Positions 18,510 through 26,041 of a stretch of DNA of 64,000 nt are shown here, in pieces. This stretch comes from Rhodobacter calidifons (GTDB lineage: Bacteria > Pseudomonadota > Alphaproteobacteria > Rhodobacterales > Rhodobacteraceae). The translations under genes and the position numbers were made by a program. The notes under the pieces were generated by a model. The model worked only from the letters and a program-made list of their open reading frames with translations. It was not told the origin of the DNA and made no database searches. Where the stretch lies: positions 62,001 through 126,000 of the forward strand of contig NZ_JAANHS010000007.1 in assembly GCF_011174775.1 (NCBI RefSeq), given 5' to 3'. Positions within the stretch are counted from its first letter, which is position 1. The number at the start of each line of letters is the position of its first letter.

Positions 18510-19154
18510 ATGACTCTCAGGTCGCCCAGGCGCGGGCTGCTTCTCATCCTCTCTTCGCCCTCCGGCGCCGGGAAATCCACGCTCAGCCGGATGCTGATGG
18601 CCTGGGACCCGACGATGCGCTTTTCCATCTCGGCCACCACACGCAAGCCCCGGCCAGGAGAGCAGGACGGCCGGGAATACTATTTCCGCAGCCGGGAAGA
18701 GTTTCAGGCCATGGTGTCGAATGGCGAGATGCTGGAACATGCCGAGGTCTTCGGCAATTTCTACGGCAGCCCCCGCGCCCCGGTCGAGGCGGCGATGCAG
18801 GCGGGCACCGACACCGTCTTCGACATCGACTGGCAGGGCGGCCACCAGATCAAGCAGGCGATGCGGGGCGATGTGGTGTCGATCTTCATCCTGCCGCCCT
18901 CGATCGCGGAACTGGACCGCCGCCTGCGCGCCCGCGCCCAGGACAGCGAAGAGGTGATCGCGGCGCGCATGGCGAAAAGCCGGGACGAGATCAGCCACTG
19001 GGCCGAATACGACTATGTGCTGGTGAACGACGATCTCGACCGGACATTCGAAGAGCTCAAGACCATCCTCACCGCCGAACGGCTGAAGCGCGAACGCCAG
19101 CCCGGCCTGTCCGCCTTCGTCCGCGACCTGAACCGGGAGTTTGAAGCCAGATGA
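18510..19154 (+). CDS. gmk: Guanylate kinase
   Basis: A 214-residue GMP kinase (GMP + ATP to GDP + ADP). It has P-loop [10 protein letters not shown] (Lys22), the GMP-binding [19 protein letters not shown] region, and [13 protein letters not shown] and [11 protein letters not shown] in order. Length and order of motifs are standard. It is cotranscribed with yicC (3-bp gap) and overlaps the gamma-carbonic anhydrase gene by 4 bp. Confidence 0.97.
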   Translation: MTLRSPRRGLLLILSSPSGAGKSTLSRMLMAWDPTMRFSISATTRKPRPGEQDGREYYFRSREEFQAMVSNGEMLEHAEVFGNFYGSPRAPVEAAMQAGTDTVFDIDWQGGHQIKQAMRGDVVSIFILPPSIAELDRRLRARAQDSEEVIAARMAKSRDEISHWAEYDYVLVNDDLDRTFEELKTILTAERLKRERQPGLSAFVRDLNREFEAR

Positions 19155-19669
19155 TCTATGCGCTTGACGGGATCGCCCCGACCATCGATGCCTCGGCCTG
19201 GATCGCCGCCGAGGCAACGCTGATCGGCAAGGTGGTGGTCGAGGCCGAAGCCTCGGTCTGGTTCGGCGCGGTTGCGCGCGGCGACAACGAGGAAATCCGC
19301 ATCGGCGCGGGGACCAATGTGCAGGAAAACTGCGTGCTGCACACGGACATCGGCTATCCGCTGACCATCGGCGCCAATTGCACCATCGGCCACAAGGCGA
19401 TGCTGCACGGCTGCACCATCGGCGAGGGCACCCTGATCGGGATGGGGGCCACGGTGCTGAACGGGGCGAAGATCGGCAAGGGCTGCCTGATCGGCGCCTG
19501 TGCGCTGGTCACCGAAGGCAAGGAAATTCCCGACGGCAGCCTGGTCATGGGCGCGCCCGGCAAGGTCGTGCGGCAACTGGACGAGACCGCCCGGGCCCGG
19601 CTTCTGGCCTCGGCGGCGGGGTATCAGGCCAATGCCCGGCGCTTCCGGGCCGGGCTGACGCGGGTCTGA
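19151..19669 (+). CDS. Gamma-class carbonic anhydrase-family protein
   Basis: A 172-residue left-handed beta-helix hexapeptide-repeat protein (YrdA/PaaY type). Zinc ligands are visible as the His of [12 protein letters not shown], then [12 protein letters not shown]. The sequence starts [24 protein letters not shown]. Proteins of this group bind metal as trimers; some have carbonic anhydrase or thioesterase activity. ATGA overlaps the gmk stop, so it is translated from the same mRNA. Exact activity is not determinable. Confidence 0.88.
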   Translation: MIYALDGIAPTIDASAWIAAEATLIGKVVVEAEASVWFGAVARGDNEEIRIGAGTNVQENCVLHTDIGYPLTIGANCTIGHKAMLHGCTIGEGTLIGMGATVLNGAKIGKGCLIGACALVTEGKEIPDGSLVMGAPGKVVRQLDETARARLLASAAGYQANARRFRAGLTRV

Positions 19670-19675
19670 TCCGCC

Positions 19676-20005
19676 TCAGCCTTCCTCGATCAGCTCGATG
19701 GTCATGCCCTGGCGCGCCGCATGGCTGCGCAGCTCGCGCAGGACCACCTGGCGGTTCGGCAGCCGCGGGGCCACCACGCGCAGGACCTTGCGGTAGTCCT
19801 GTGCGCCCAGCCGCTCGATGATCTCCAGGGCGTCGAAACGGTTGCAGAACAGGGGGGCGACCACCAGTTCCAGCGCGGCAGGCAGGGGCAGGTAGCTGTC
19901 CAGCTCGTCCAGGCTGATCGAGGCGAATTCCTCGGGTCGCAAGCTGCCTTCCGCGGGCTTCGCCTCCGGAATCCCGATGACCAGGCACCTGAGCTTTCGC
20001 GACAT
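19676..20005 (-). CDS. Conserved hypothetical protein, divergent from phoR-like gene
   Basis: A 109-residue cytosolic protein with no motif I can assign. It begins MSRKLRCLVIGIPEAKP with a perfect GAGGAG ribosome site upstream; an in-frame start at 20074 would lack this. Alternating strand/helix segments (LVIGIP, LELVVAPLF, ALEIIERLGAQDYRKVLRVVAP, VVLRELRSHAARQGMTIELIEEG) resemble a degenerate receiver-like Rossmann fold. There is no conserved phospho-acceptor Asp pattern. It shares a 182-bp divergent promoter region with the histidine kinase and converges on the carbonic anhydrase gene. Confidence 0.7.
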   Translation of the reverse strand: MSRKLRCLVIGIPEAKPAEGSLRPEEFASISLDELDSYLPLPAALELVVAPLFCNRFDALEIIERLGAQDYRKVLRVVAPRLPNRQVVLRELRSHAARQGMTIELIEEG

Positions 20006-20110
20006 CGCTCCTCTGTCTCCTCGTGAGGCGCCGCCAAATCGTCTGAAAGAAGGACTTTCGCCGGGGCCGACCATTGTTCCCGGACAAGGGCCGGTTCCGC
20101 ACCGCGTTAC

Positions 20111-20131
20111 ATTTACTCGCGGGAATTTACT
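20111..20131 (+). promoter_or_regulatory. Direct repeat ATTTACT x2 upstream of histidine kinase
   Basis: ATTTACT occurs at 20111-20117 and 20125-20131 (14-bp period) in an AT-richer patch about 57-77 bp before the kinase ATG. Direct repeats on one helix face are typical of response-regulator sites, but the sequence does not match the TGTCA core of a Pho box. Confidence 0.2.
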
Positions 20132-20187
20132 GGTATTCCGTCACAACACAAGTGGCGCGAGACACGGGGCGGTAGAGTGGTGCGCGA

Positions 20188-21204
20188 ATGACCGATATCG
20201 AACTGGCAAGGCTACTGGCCGGGCTTCCGCTGCCGGCCATGCTGATCAGCGGCACCGAACGGGTGCAGGCCTGCAATTCCCTGGCCATTGCGCTTCTGGG
20301 CGAGGGGATCGTCGGCCGGCACCCTGCCATCGCGGTGCGGGCGCCGGGGGTGCTGGAGGCGATCGGCAAGGTCGGGCCGGACACCCCGCCGCAGGAGACC
20401 CGGATGTCCCTGCGGCGCGAGGGGCAGGAAGAGGTGTTCCAGGTCACCGTATCCAGCCTGCGCGACGGGCTGGTCCTGTGCATCTTCCGCGACGTGACCG
20501 AGGAAGAGAAGGCGGGCGAGATGCGGCGCGATTTCGTTGCCAATGTCAGCCACGAGTTGCGCACGCCCCTGACCGCGCTGATGGGTTTCATCGAGACGCT
20601 GAAACACGCCGCCCGCGACGACCCGAAGGCGCGGGAGGTGTTCCTGGGGATCATGGAGGCCGAGGCGGGACGGATGAACCGGCTGGTGCGGGACCTGCTG
20701 CATCTGTCCCGGGTCGAGGCCGAGGAACGGGTGCGCCCGCGCGAGCCGGTGGAACTGCGGGGGCTGCTTGAGGGGGTCATCTCCTCGCTGCGGGGGATGG
20801 CCGAGCGGGAGGGGGACCGGGTGGAACTGACCGGCGATCCGGTGACGGTTCCGGGGGACTGGGACCAGCTGGTGCAGGTCTTCACGAACCTGGTGGAGAA
20901 CGCGCTGAAATACGGGGCGGCGGGGCAGGTGGTGCGGGTCTCGCTGACCCCGGAGGAGACGGTGCGGGGGCCTGCGGTGCGGGTGGAGGTCGCGGACGAG
21001 GGCGAGGGGATCGACCCGGTCCACATCCCCCGCCTGACGGAGCGGTTCTACCGGGTGGACACCCACCGCAGCCGCGAGATGGGGGGGACGGGGCTGGGGC
21101 TGGCCATCGTGAAGCACATCGTGAGCCGGCATCGGGGGTGGCTGCGGATCGAAAGCGAGAAGGGGCGGGGGAGCCGGTTCCAGGTGGTGCTGCCGCTGGG
21201 ATGA
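20188..21204 (+). CDS. PhoR-like sensor histidine kinase
   Basis: A 338-residue histidine kinase. Residues 1-105 form a PAS-like input region. An H-box FVANVSHELRTPLTAL follows, with phospho-acceptor His122, and then a HATPase_c domain with NLVENALKYG, VADEGEGID, ERFYRVD and GGTGLGLAIVKHI. The closest family look is PhoR, the phosphate sensor. No convincing transmembrane segment is present, so signal input would be cytoplasmic or via partners such as PhoU. No response regulator or pst genes follow; a toxin-antitoxin pair does. The second half is unusually rich in GGGG on the coding strand. Confidence 0.85.
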   Translation: MTDIELARLLAGLPLPAMLISGTERVQACNSLAIALLGEGIVGRHPAIAVRAPGVLEAIGKVGPDTPPQETRMSLRREGQEEVFQVTVSSLRDGLVLCIFRDVTEEEKAGEMRRDFVANVSHELRTPLTALMGFIETLKHAARDDPKAREVFLGIMEAEAGRMNRLVRDLLHLSRVEAEERVRPREPVELRGLLEGVISSLRGMAEREGDRVELTGDPVTVPGDWDQLVQVFTNLVENALKYGAAGQVVRVSLTPEETVRGPAVRVEVADEGEGIDPVHIPRLTERFYRVDTHRSREMGGTGLGLAIVKHIVSRHRGWLRIESEKGRGSRFQVVLPLG

Positions 21205-21222
21205 CGGGGGCCGCAAAGGACT

Positions 21223-21291
21223 CCGCGCCGCGCGCGGCGCTGGTTTGGAGGGTAAGTATTTCAAGGGCTTGGCTGTGGGCGTTAGGGGTTT
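21223..21291. repeat. Dispersed repeat, copy A
   Basis: This 69-bp stretch right after the kinase stop aligns without gaps to 24432-24500. The first 15 bases (CCGCGCCGCGCGCGG) are identical, TTTCAAGG matches, and the distal third is about 75 percent identical; by hand 47 of 69 positions agree. The two copies are in the same orientation and bracket the toxin-antitoxin / nucleoside hydrolase / propeller segment. Confidence 0.5.
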
Positions 21292-21341
21292 GTTAGGGGG
21301 TTGCGTATGGAATGGTGCGCCATGAATGCGCACCCTACGTG

Positions 21342-21370
21342 TTGACAATGTGGATACATTCCCGCATCCT
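21342..21370 (+). promoter_or_regulatory. Promoter and candidate autoregulatory operator of the toxin-antitoxin pair
   Basis: A perfect -35 TTGACA lies at 21342-21347. With 17-bp spacing the -10 would be CATCCT, which is weak. Over the spacer lies the inverted repeat AATGT-GGAT-ACATT (21347-21360), a likely binding site for a ribbon-helix-helix antitoxin that represses its own promoter. The antitoxin ATG is at 21377, only 6 bases past the -10, so transcripts may be nearly leaderless. Confidence 0.45.
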
Positions 21371-21376
21371 TGCTGC

Positions 21377-21694
21377 ATGAGAAAACCTGCTGGCCTTTCC
21401 GAATCTCCTGCTCCCTTTGATGCCGCACCAGCGGAGAAGGGGACGATCAATTTGCGGATTGAAGCCTCGACCCGCGCCTTGATTGACGAGGCGGCGACGC
21501 TGCTGGGCAAGACACGGACGGACTTCATGATCGACGTGGCGCGGCGGCAGGCGATTGATGTGCTGCTGGACCAGCGGCTGTTCGTGCTGGAGACCGGAGC
21601 CTATGACGCCTTCGTGCAGGCGCTGGACAATCCACCTGCTCCGGGGCCGAAGCTGAAACGCCTGATGGCGCGGAAGCCGGTCTGGGAGGCGTGA
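21377..21694 (+). CDS. DUF1778 (TacA-like) antitoxin
   Basis: A 105-residue protein with an N-terminal ribbon-helix-helix DNA-binding motif KGTINLRIEASTRALIDEAATLLGKTRTDFMIDVA, the DUF1778 signature, followed by a C-terminal tail that in this family blocks the partner acetyltransferase. Start 21377 is chosen over 21326 because the promoter -35 lies between them. It overlaps the toxin gene by 4 bp. It is expected to bind the upstream inverted repeat and to neutralise the GNAT toxin. The residues before the RHH (about 20) are longer than usual. Confidence 0.82.
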   Translation: MRKPAGLSESPAPFDAAPAEKGTINLRIEASTRALIDEAATLLGKTRTDFMIDVARRQAIDVLLDQRLFVLETGAYDAFVQALDNPPAPGPKLKRLMARKPVWEA

Positions 21695-22203
21695 CCCTGC
21701 CGAAGCTGACGGCCCCGCATCCGATCACGGCGGCACATGACCTGTCACAGTTCGACTGCGGGGTGCCGGTGCTGAACGACTGGCTGCGCGAGCGGGCGTT
21801 GAAGAACGAAAGCCGGTTCTCTCGAACCTATGTGGTCTGCGACGGTGCGCGGGTGGCGGGGTTCTACTGCATCTCGGCAGGCTCGGTAGAGCGGGCGCGG
21901 GTGCCGGGCAAACTCCGCCGCAACGCGCCGGATTCGGTGCCGGTGGCGGTGATCGGACGTCTGGCGGTGGACCGGGCCTACGCGGGCCGGGGCCTTGGGG
22001 CCGACCTGCTGGCCGATGCGCTCCGCCGGATCGCGGGGGCCGCAGGCGTTATCGGCATCGCGGCGGTGCTGGTGCAGGCGAAGGACGAGGCCGCAAAGGC
22101 CTGGTATCTGCGACAGGCGGAGTTCATGGCCTTCCCGGAGGAGGGGAGGGTGCTGTGGCTGCCGGTGGAGATGGTAGTGGGGGCGGTGAGAGGTGACAGT
22201 TAA
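21691..22203 (+). CDS. GNAT-family toxin (TacT-like acetyltransferase)
   Basis: A 170-residue GNAT protein starting with GTG that overlaps the antitoxin stop. The opening PITAAHDLSQFDCGVPVLNDWLRERA is the hallmark of TacT/AtaT-type toxins. The acetyl-CoA loop is AYAGRGLGADLL near residue 95, and AWYLRQAEF holds the probable catalytic Tyr near 135. Characterised relatives acetylate the amino group of aminoacyl-tRNAs and stop translation. It is paired with the DUF1778 antitoxin just upstream. All key elements look intact. Confidence 0.85.
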   Translation: MTLPKLTAPHPITAAHDLSQFDCGVPVLNDWLRERALKNESRFSRTYVVCDGARVAGFYCISAGSVERARVPGKLRRNAPDSVPVAVIGRLAVDRAYAGRGLGADLLADALRRIAGAAGVIGIAAVLVQAKDEAAKAWYLRQAEFMAFPEEGRVLWLPVEMVVGAVRGDS

Positions 22204-22343
22204 CTCTCTGGCGACGCATAGCACTCTATGGCGTCGAGACGCGCCGAAAAAGAGTGCTGTCATCGGTGCGCTTGGGCAGAAGATGCTTGACGCAGGTGTC
22301 CGGAAATAGGTCGGGTGCAATTTCGCGTCACTCTCGAACCCCC

Positions 22344-23276
22344 TCACAACCTCCCCAACCGCTCCGTCAACAGCCGGTAGAATCCGTCCCTGTCCACGCC
22401 GCCCATGAACATCGCGTTGGGCTCTCTCCCCGTCACCCGCCACCAGTCGGCGACGGTCATGCCGAGGGTGAGCTCGGAGACCGTCTCGATCTCCACGTTC
22501 ACATGGCGGCCGGTGAAGAGCGAAGGCTCCAGAAGGTAGGCGATCACGCAGGGGTCGTGCAGGGGGGCGCCGGCTGAGCCGTATTTCGCGGTGTCGAAGC
22601 GTTCGAAGAAATCGGTCCAGCTGGCCACCGCCTGGCCGACGGGGGTGCCGAGGGCGCGCATCTCCTCTACCCACTCGCGCGAGGTCAGGGCCTTGTGGGT
22701 GACGTCGAGGGGCATCACCACCAGCGGCACGCCGGATTTGAACACGATTTCAGCGGCTTCCGGGTCGACGTAGATGTTGAACTCGGCCGCGGGGGTGACG
22801 TTGCCGACTTCGAAATAGGCGCCGCCCATCAGGACGATCTCGGCCACGCGGGGGATGATGTCGGGGGCGCGCCGGAAGGCGGTGGCGATGTTGGTCAGGG
22901 GCCCGAGCGGGCAGAGGGTGATGGTGCCGGGGGGGTGGGCGCGCAAGGTTTCGATGATCGCGTCGACGGCGTGCTGGGGGTGGAGGGGGAGGGTCGGTTC
23001 GGGGAGCGGGATGCCGTCGAGGCCGGTCTTGCCGTGGACATATTCGGCGGTGACGAGCTTGCGTTTCAGGGGGGCGTCGCAGCCGGCGTGGACGGGGGTT
23101 TGCCGTCCGGCGAGTTCGACGATCTGGCGGGCGTTCCTTTGGGTGAGCGCAAGGGGGACGTTCCCGGCGACGGCGGTGAGGCAGAGGACCTCCAGTTCCG
23201 GGGAGGCCAGCGCAAGGAGGATGGCGACGGCGTCGTCCTGGCCGGGGTCGGTGTCGATGATGATCTTGCGGGGCAT
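22344..23276 (-). CDS. Inosine/uridine-preferring nucleoside hydrolase
   Basis: A 310-residue IU_nuc_hydro protein. The N-terminal IIDTDPGQDDAVAI supplies the aspartates that bind catalytic Ca2+. VLMGGAYFEVGNVTPAAEFNIYVDPEAA and the C-terminal HDPCVIAYLL (fourth Ca2+ ligand) are present and intact. It hydrolyses the N-glycosidic bond of ribonucleosides for purine/pyrimidine salvage. No transporter or nucleobase gene is adjacent. It is divergent from the broken propeller gene; the 140-bp gap to the toxin gene holds nothing obvious. Confidence 0.92.
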   Translation of the reverse strand: MPRKIIIDTDPGQDDAVAILLALASPELEVLCLTAVAGNVPLALTQRNARQIVELAGRQTPVHAGCDAPLKRKLVTAEYVHGKTGLDGIPLPEPTLPLHPQHAVDAIIETLRAHPPGTITLCPLGPLTNIATAFRRAPDIIPRVAEIVLMGGAYFEVGNVTPAAEFNIYVDPEAAEIVFKSGVPLVVMPLDVTHKALTSREWVEEMRALGTPVGQAVASWTDFFERFDTAKYGSAGAPLHDPCVIAYLLEPSLFTGRHVNVEIETVSELTLGMTVADWWRVTGREPNAMFMGGVDRDGFYRLLTERLGRL

Positions 23277-23399
23277 GGGTGACTCCTTTGGCGCGGAGTA
23301 AGCGGGGTCGGGCGAAGTTTGTCCAGATGGTCAGGAAATTCGGCCGTGCAATGTGGCGGAAGGGGCGTAGGCTGAGGGCGTCACGCGGAGGAGGGGGCG

Positions 23400-24430
23400 A
23401 TGGAGATACTGGTCGGGACGTCGAAGGGGCTGTTCGTGCTGGCGGGCGGTCGGGTCGAGGGGCCGTTCTGCGAGGGCTGGCCGATCAACCATGCGATCGG
23501 GCGCGGCGGAGAGATCTCCTGGCGGCCGGAGGCAGCGGCTGGCATGGGGCGGGGGTGTGGCGGCGATCGGGGGGTGAGTGGAGCGTGTCGACGGGGCCGT
23601 TCGAGGGGGCGGAGCAGCTGTGGTCGGTCTGTTACGACCGGGGGCGGGTGCTGGCGGGGTCGAAGCCGGCCTATCTGTATGAAAGTGTGGATTGCGGGGC
23701 GAGCTGGCGGCGGCTGGAGGCTCTGACGGATCAGCCGGGGGCGGATCATTGGATGCCGGGGGCGGCGGGGCTGACGTTGCACAGCATTCTGGCGGATCAG
23801 AAGGGGGGGATCTGGGTCGGGATCTCGGCGGCGGGGGTGTTCGAGAGCCGGGACGGGGGCATGAGCTGGATCATGCGGAACCGGCGGGGGAACCGACCGG
23901 GGCCGGCGGGGGCGCTGGCGCGGGACTGGGGGGATGGGGTAGAGTTCCGGGCCGAGGACGAGATCTTTTCCTGCGTCCACAACCTGGCCTTCGGGGCCGC
24001 CGAGGGGCTGATCTACATGCAGAACCACCAGGGGGTGTACCGGTCGCGGGATGGCGGCGCGGTCTGGGAGGAGGTGACGGAGGGGTTGCCCTCGACCTTC
24101 GGCTTTCCGGTGGCGGCGCATCCGACGAAGCCGGGGGTGTTCTGGGTCTTCCCGCTGAACGGCGACAGCGAGGGGCGCTATCCGGTGGGGGCACGGGCGC
24201 TGGTCTGGAAGACGGAGGACGGCGGCGAGACCTGGGCGGGGAAGGGCGCGGGGCTGCCGGAGCGGGACTGCTTCTTCACCGTGCTGCGGCAGGGGATGGC
24301 CTCGTGCGAGGGCGGAGTGGCCTTCGGGACGAACTCGGGGTCGGTGTTCCTGTCGAAGGATGAGGGCGAGACCTGGGAGGAGGTCGCGCGGCATCTGCCG
24401 ACGGTGCTGTCGGTGGAGTTCATGGGGTGA
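23400..24430 (+). pseudogene. Asp-box (BNR/YCF48-like) beta-propeller protein, frameshifted
   Basis: The product starts MEILVGTSKGLFVLAGG after a strong GGAGGAGGGGG site at 23400 and keeps family sequence to CEGWPINHAIG. It then leaves frame. The rest of the protein continues in another frame from LAAGGSGWHGAGVW (about 23519) to the stop at 24430. An extra TC in GAGATC-TC-CTG (23517-23518) explains the +2 shift exactly. The downstream part has five Asp-box motifs (for example SRDGGMSW, SRDGGAVW, TEDGGETW, SKDEGETW), as in sialidase-like propellers. With the TC removed the gene would encode about 342 residues. There is no signal peptide; function is unknown. A sequencing error is possible. Confidence 0.75.
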
Positions 24431-24431
24431 G

Positions 24432-24500
24432 CCGCGCCGCGCGCGGGCAGGTTGGCCATCCAAGGGCTTTCAAGGAGTTGGCCGTGGGTGTTGGAGGTTT
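24432..24500. repeat. Dispersed repeat, copy B
   Basis: This is the second copy of the 69-bp sequence found at 21223-21291, starting one base after the propeller-gene stop and in the same orientation. The following 345 bp (24501-24845) contain no gene, RNA or motif that I can support; their base composition is less G-skewed than the flanks. Confidence 0.5.
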
Positions 24501-24845
24501 GGCACGGTTCTTGCTCCGGGCCGCCGGGGCAAGGCGTTCGGGCGGCCCTTCGCGTCGGCCAGGGCATGTGGTTGCGAGCTGAGCCCACACTTCCTGCGCC
24601 CGATCAGTCGTCCGCGCCGCCTTCTTGAACCGCACGGCTCTACGCCGTCCGGGGCGCCTGCGCATGGGGTGCGTCGATCCTCACCATCGACGGTTCCCGG
24701 ACCTGCGCGGCCAGTGGTGACTTACGCGAACCGCTGTCCTTCTGGCAGATCATGGGTCGTGGCTCTGGAGATCATGCCATGCGCGTTCATTCCGGAGGCT
24801 CCGTTCCGCGCGTCCGCACGGCCAGGACCGTCGCATCAAAGCGCA

Positions 24846-24871
24846 AGCGCCCGAGGTTTCCCCCGGGCGCT
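24846..24871 (-). terminator. Terminator of the iron-binding protein gene
   Basis: AGCGCCCG (24846-24853) pairs with CGGGCGCT (24864-24871), with two more inner GC pairs and a TTTC loop, 20 bases past the stop on the minus strand. Only a short T-run (GCTTT) follows, so the hairpin is strong and the tail weak. Confidence 0.55.
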
Positions 24872-24890
24872 GCTGCAAACTCGGGACACC

Positions 24891-25889
24891 TCAACCGTCG
24901 AAGTTCACCGTCTCCATGATCTTCAACGCCGCCGCACGGGCCTTGGCGATCTCGGCCAGGGGCGTCGGGTCGGCGGTGAACTCGCCCCAGGAGGCGACGA
25001 CGGCCGAACGTTCCACGCCGGCCTTCACCGGATATTCGTTGTTGGTCTCGGCATAGATCTTCTGGGCGGTGTCGCCGGCCAGCCATTCCATGAACTTCAG
25101 CGCGTTTTCCTTGTTCGGGGCTGATTTGGTCATCGCCACGCCCGAGATGTTCAGATGCGAGCCGCCGTTTTCGAAGACCGGGAAGGTCACGGTCACGGCT
25201 TCGGCCGCCGCGCGCTGTTCGGGGTCGGCGAGCATCTGGCCGATGTAATAGGTGTTGCCGATCGCGATGTCGCATTCGCCCGCCGCGATCGCCTTGACCT
25301 GGTCGCGGTCGCCGCCGTCCGGCTTGCGGGCGAGGTTGGCCTTGAGACCCTCGGCCCATTTCGTGGCATAGTCCTCGCCATGGTGGACGATCATGGCACC
25401 GAGCAGCGCGATGTTGTAGTCGTTCAGCCCCGAGCGCGAGCAGATACGGCCTTTCCACTTGTCCGAGGCGAGATCCTCGTAGGTGGTGATCTCGGCCGGA
25501 TCGACGCGGTCCTTCGCGGCATAGACGATGCGGGCGCGCGCGGTCAGGCCGAACCAGTGGTCATTCGGGTCGCGCAGGGTTTCGGGGATGTTCGCCTCCA
25601 GCACCTCGGACTGCACCGGCTGCGTCACATCGGCCTCGACGATCTGCATCAGGCGGGCGATGTCCACGGTCAGGACCAGATCGGCGGGCGAGCGGTCGCC
25701 CTCGGCCACCAGGCGTTCGGCCATGCCCTTGTCGACGAAGGCCACGTTCACCTTGATGCCGGTCTCGGCGGTGAAGGCATCGACGAGGGGCTGGATCAGC
25801 TCGGGCTGGCGATGGGAGTAGACGTTGATCTCCTGGGCAAGTGCCGGGACCGAGCAGGCGAGAAGGGCAAGGGTGGAGAGACGGAACAT
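24891..25889 (-). CDS. Fe(3+) ABC transporter substrate-binding protein (FbpA/FutA type)
   Basis: A 332-residue periplasmic iron-binding protein. It has signal peptide MFRLSTLALLACSVPALAQ, mature start EINVYSHRQPELIQPLVDAF, and GNTYYIGQML containing the paired tyrosines that ligate Fe3+, with NNEYPVK near the C-terminus. The SBP_bac_6-like fold and length are normal. AGGAC precedes the ATG and a TTGACC/TTTATA promoter with 17-bp spacer lies just upstream. No permease or ATPase gene is adjacent, so its membrane partners must be elsewhere. A hairpin follows the stop. Confidence 0.88.
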   Translation of the reverse strand: MFRLSTLALLACSVPALAQEINVYSHRQPELIQPLVDAFTAETGIKVNVAFVDKGMAERLVAEGDRSPADLVLTVDIARLMQIVEADVTQPVQSEVLEANIPETLRDPNDHWFGLTARARIVYAAKDRVDPAEITTYEDLASDKWKGRICSRSGLNDYNIALLGAMIVHHGEDYATKWAEGLKANLARKPDGGDRDQVKAIAAGECDIAIGNTYYIGQMLADPEQRAAAEAVTVTFPVFENGGSHLNISGVAMTKSAPNKENALKFMEWLAGDTAQKIYAETNNEYPVKAGVERSAVVASWGEFTADPTPLAEIAKARAAALKIMETVNFDG

Positions 25890-25921
25890 GGTTGAGTCCT
25901 TTAGTCGGGTTTGCCGGGACG

Positions 25922-25950
25922 TATAAACCTGACTGTTTTGCTTTGGTCAA
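25922..25950 (-). promoter_or_regulatory. Promoter with overlapping inverted repeat, iron-binding protein gene
   Basis: On the minus strand -35 TTGACC and -10 TTTATA are spaced by 17 bp, ending about 33 bp before the ATG. The inverted repeat TGAC-N12-GTCA (25930-25949) overlaps most of it, which fits an iron-responsive repressor site. The regulator cannot be named from this alone. Confidence 0.45.
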
Positions 25951-26041
25951 GTGGTTGAGTGATTTTCTCGGCAATTCCGTGGCGCGGCGCCGGTTGCAGG
26001 CGGCGGAGCCTTCGGCGGGGACAGTTGCAGAAGGGAAAGGG

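Noticed and set aside
24501-24845. Possible gene or RNA in the 345-bp gap before the iron-binding protein gene
   Set aside because: Frames here are short, extend into neighbours and show no domain, start site or stable fold beyond the terminator at 24846.
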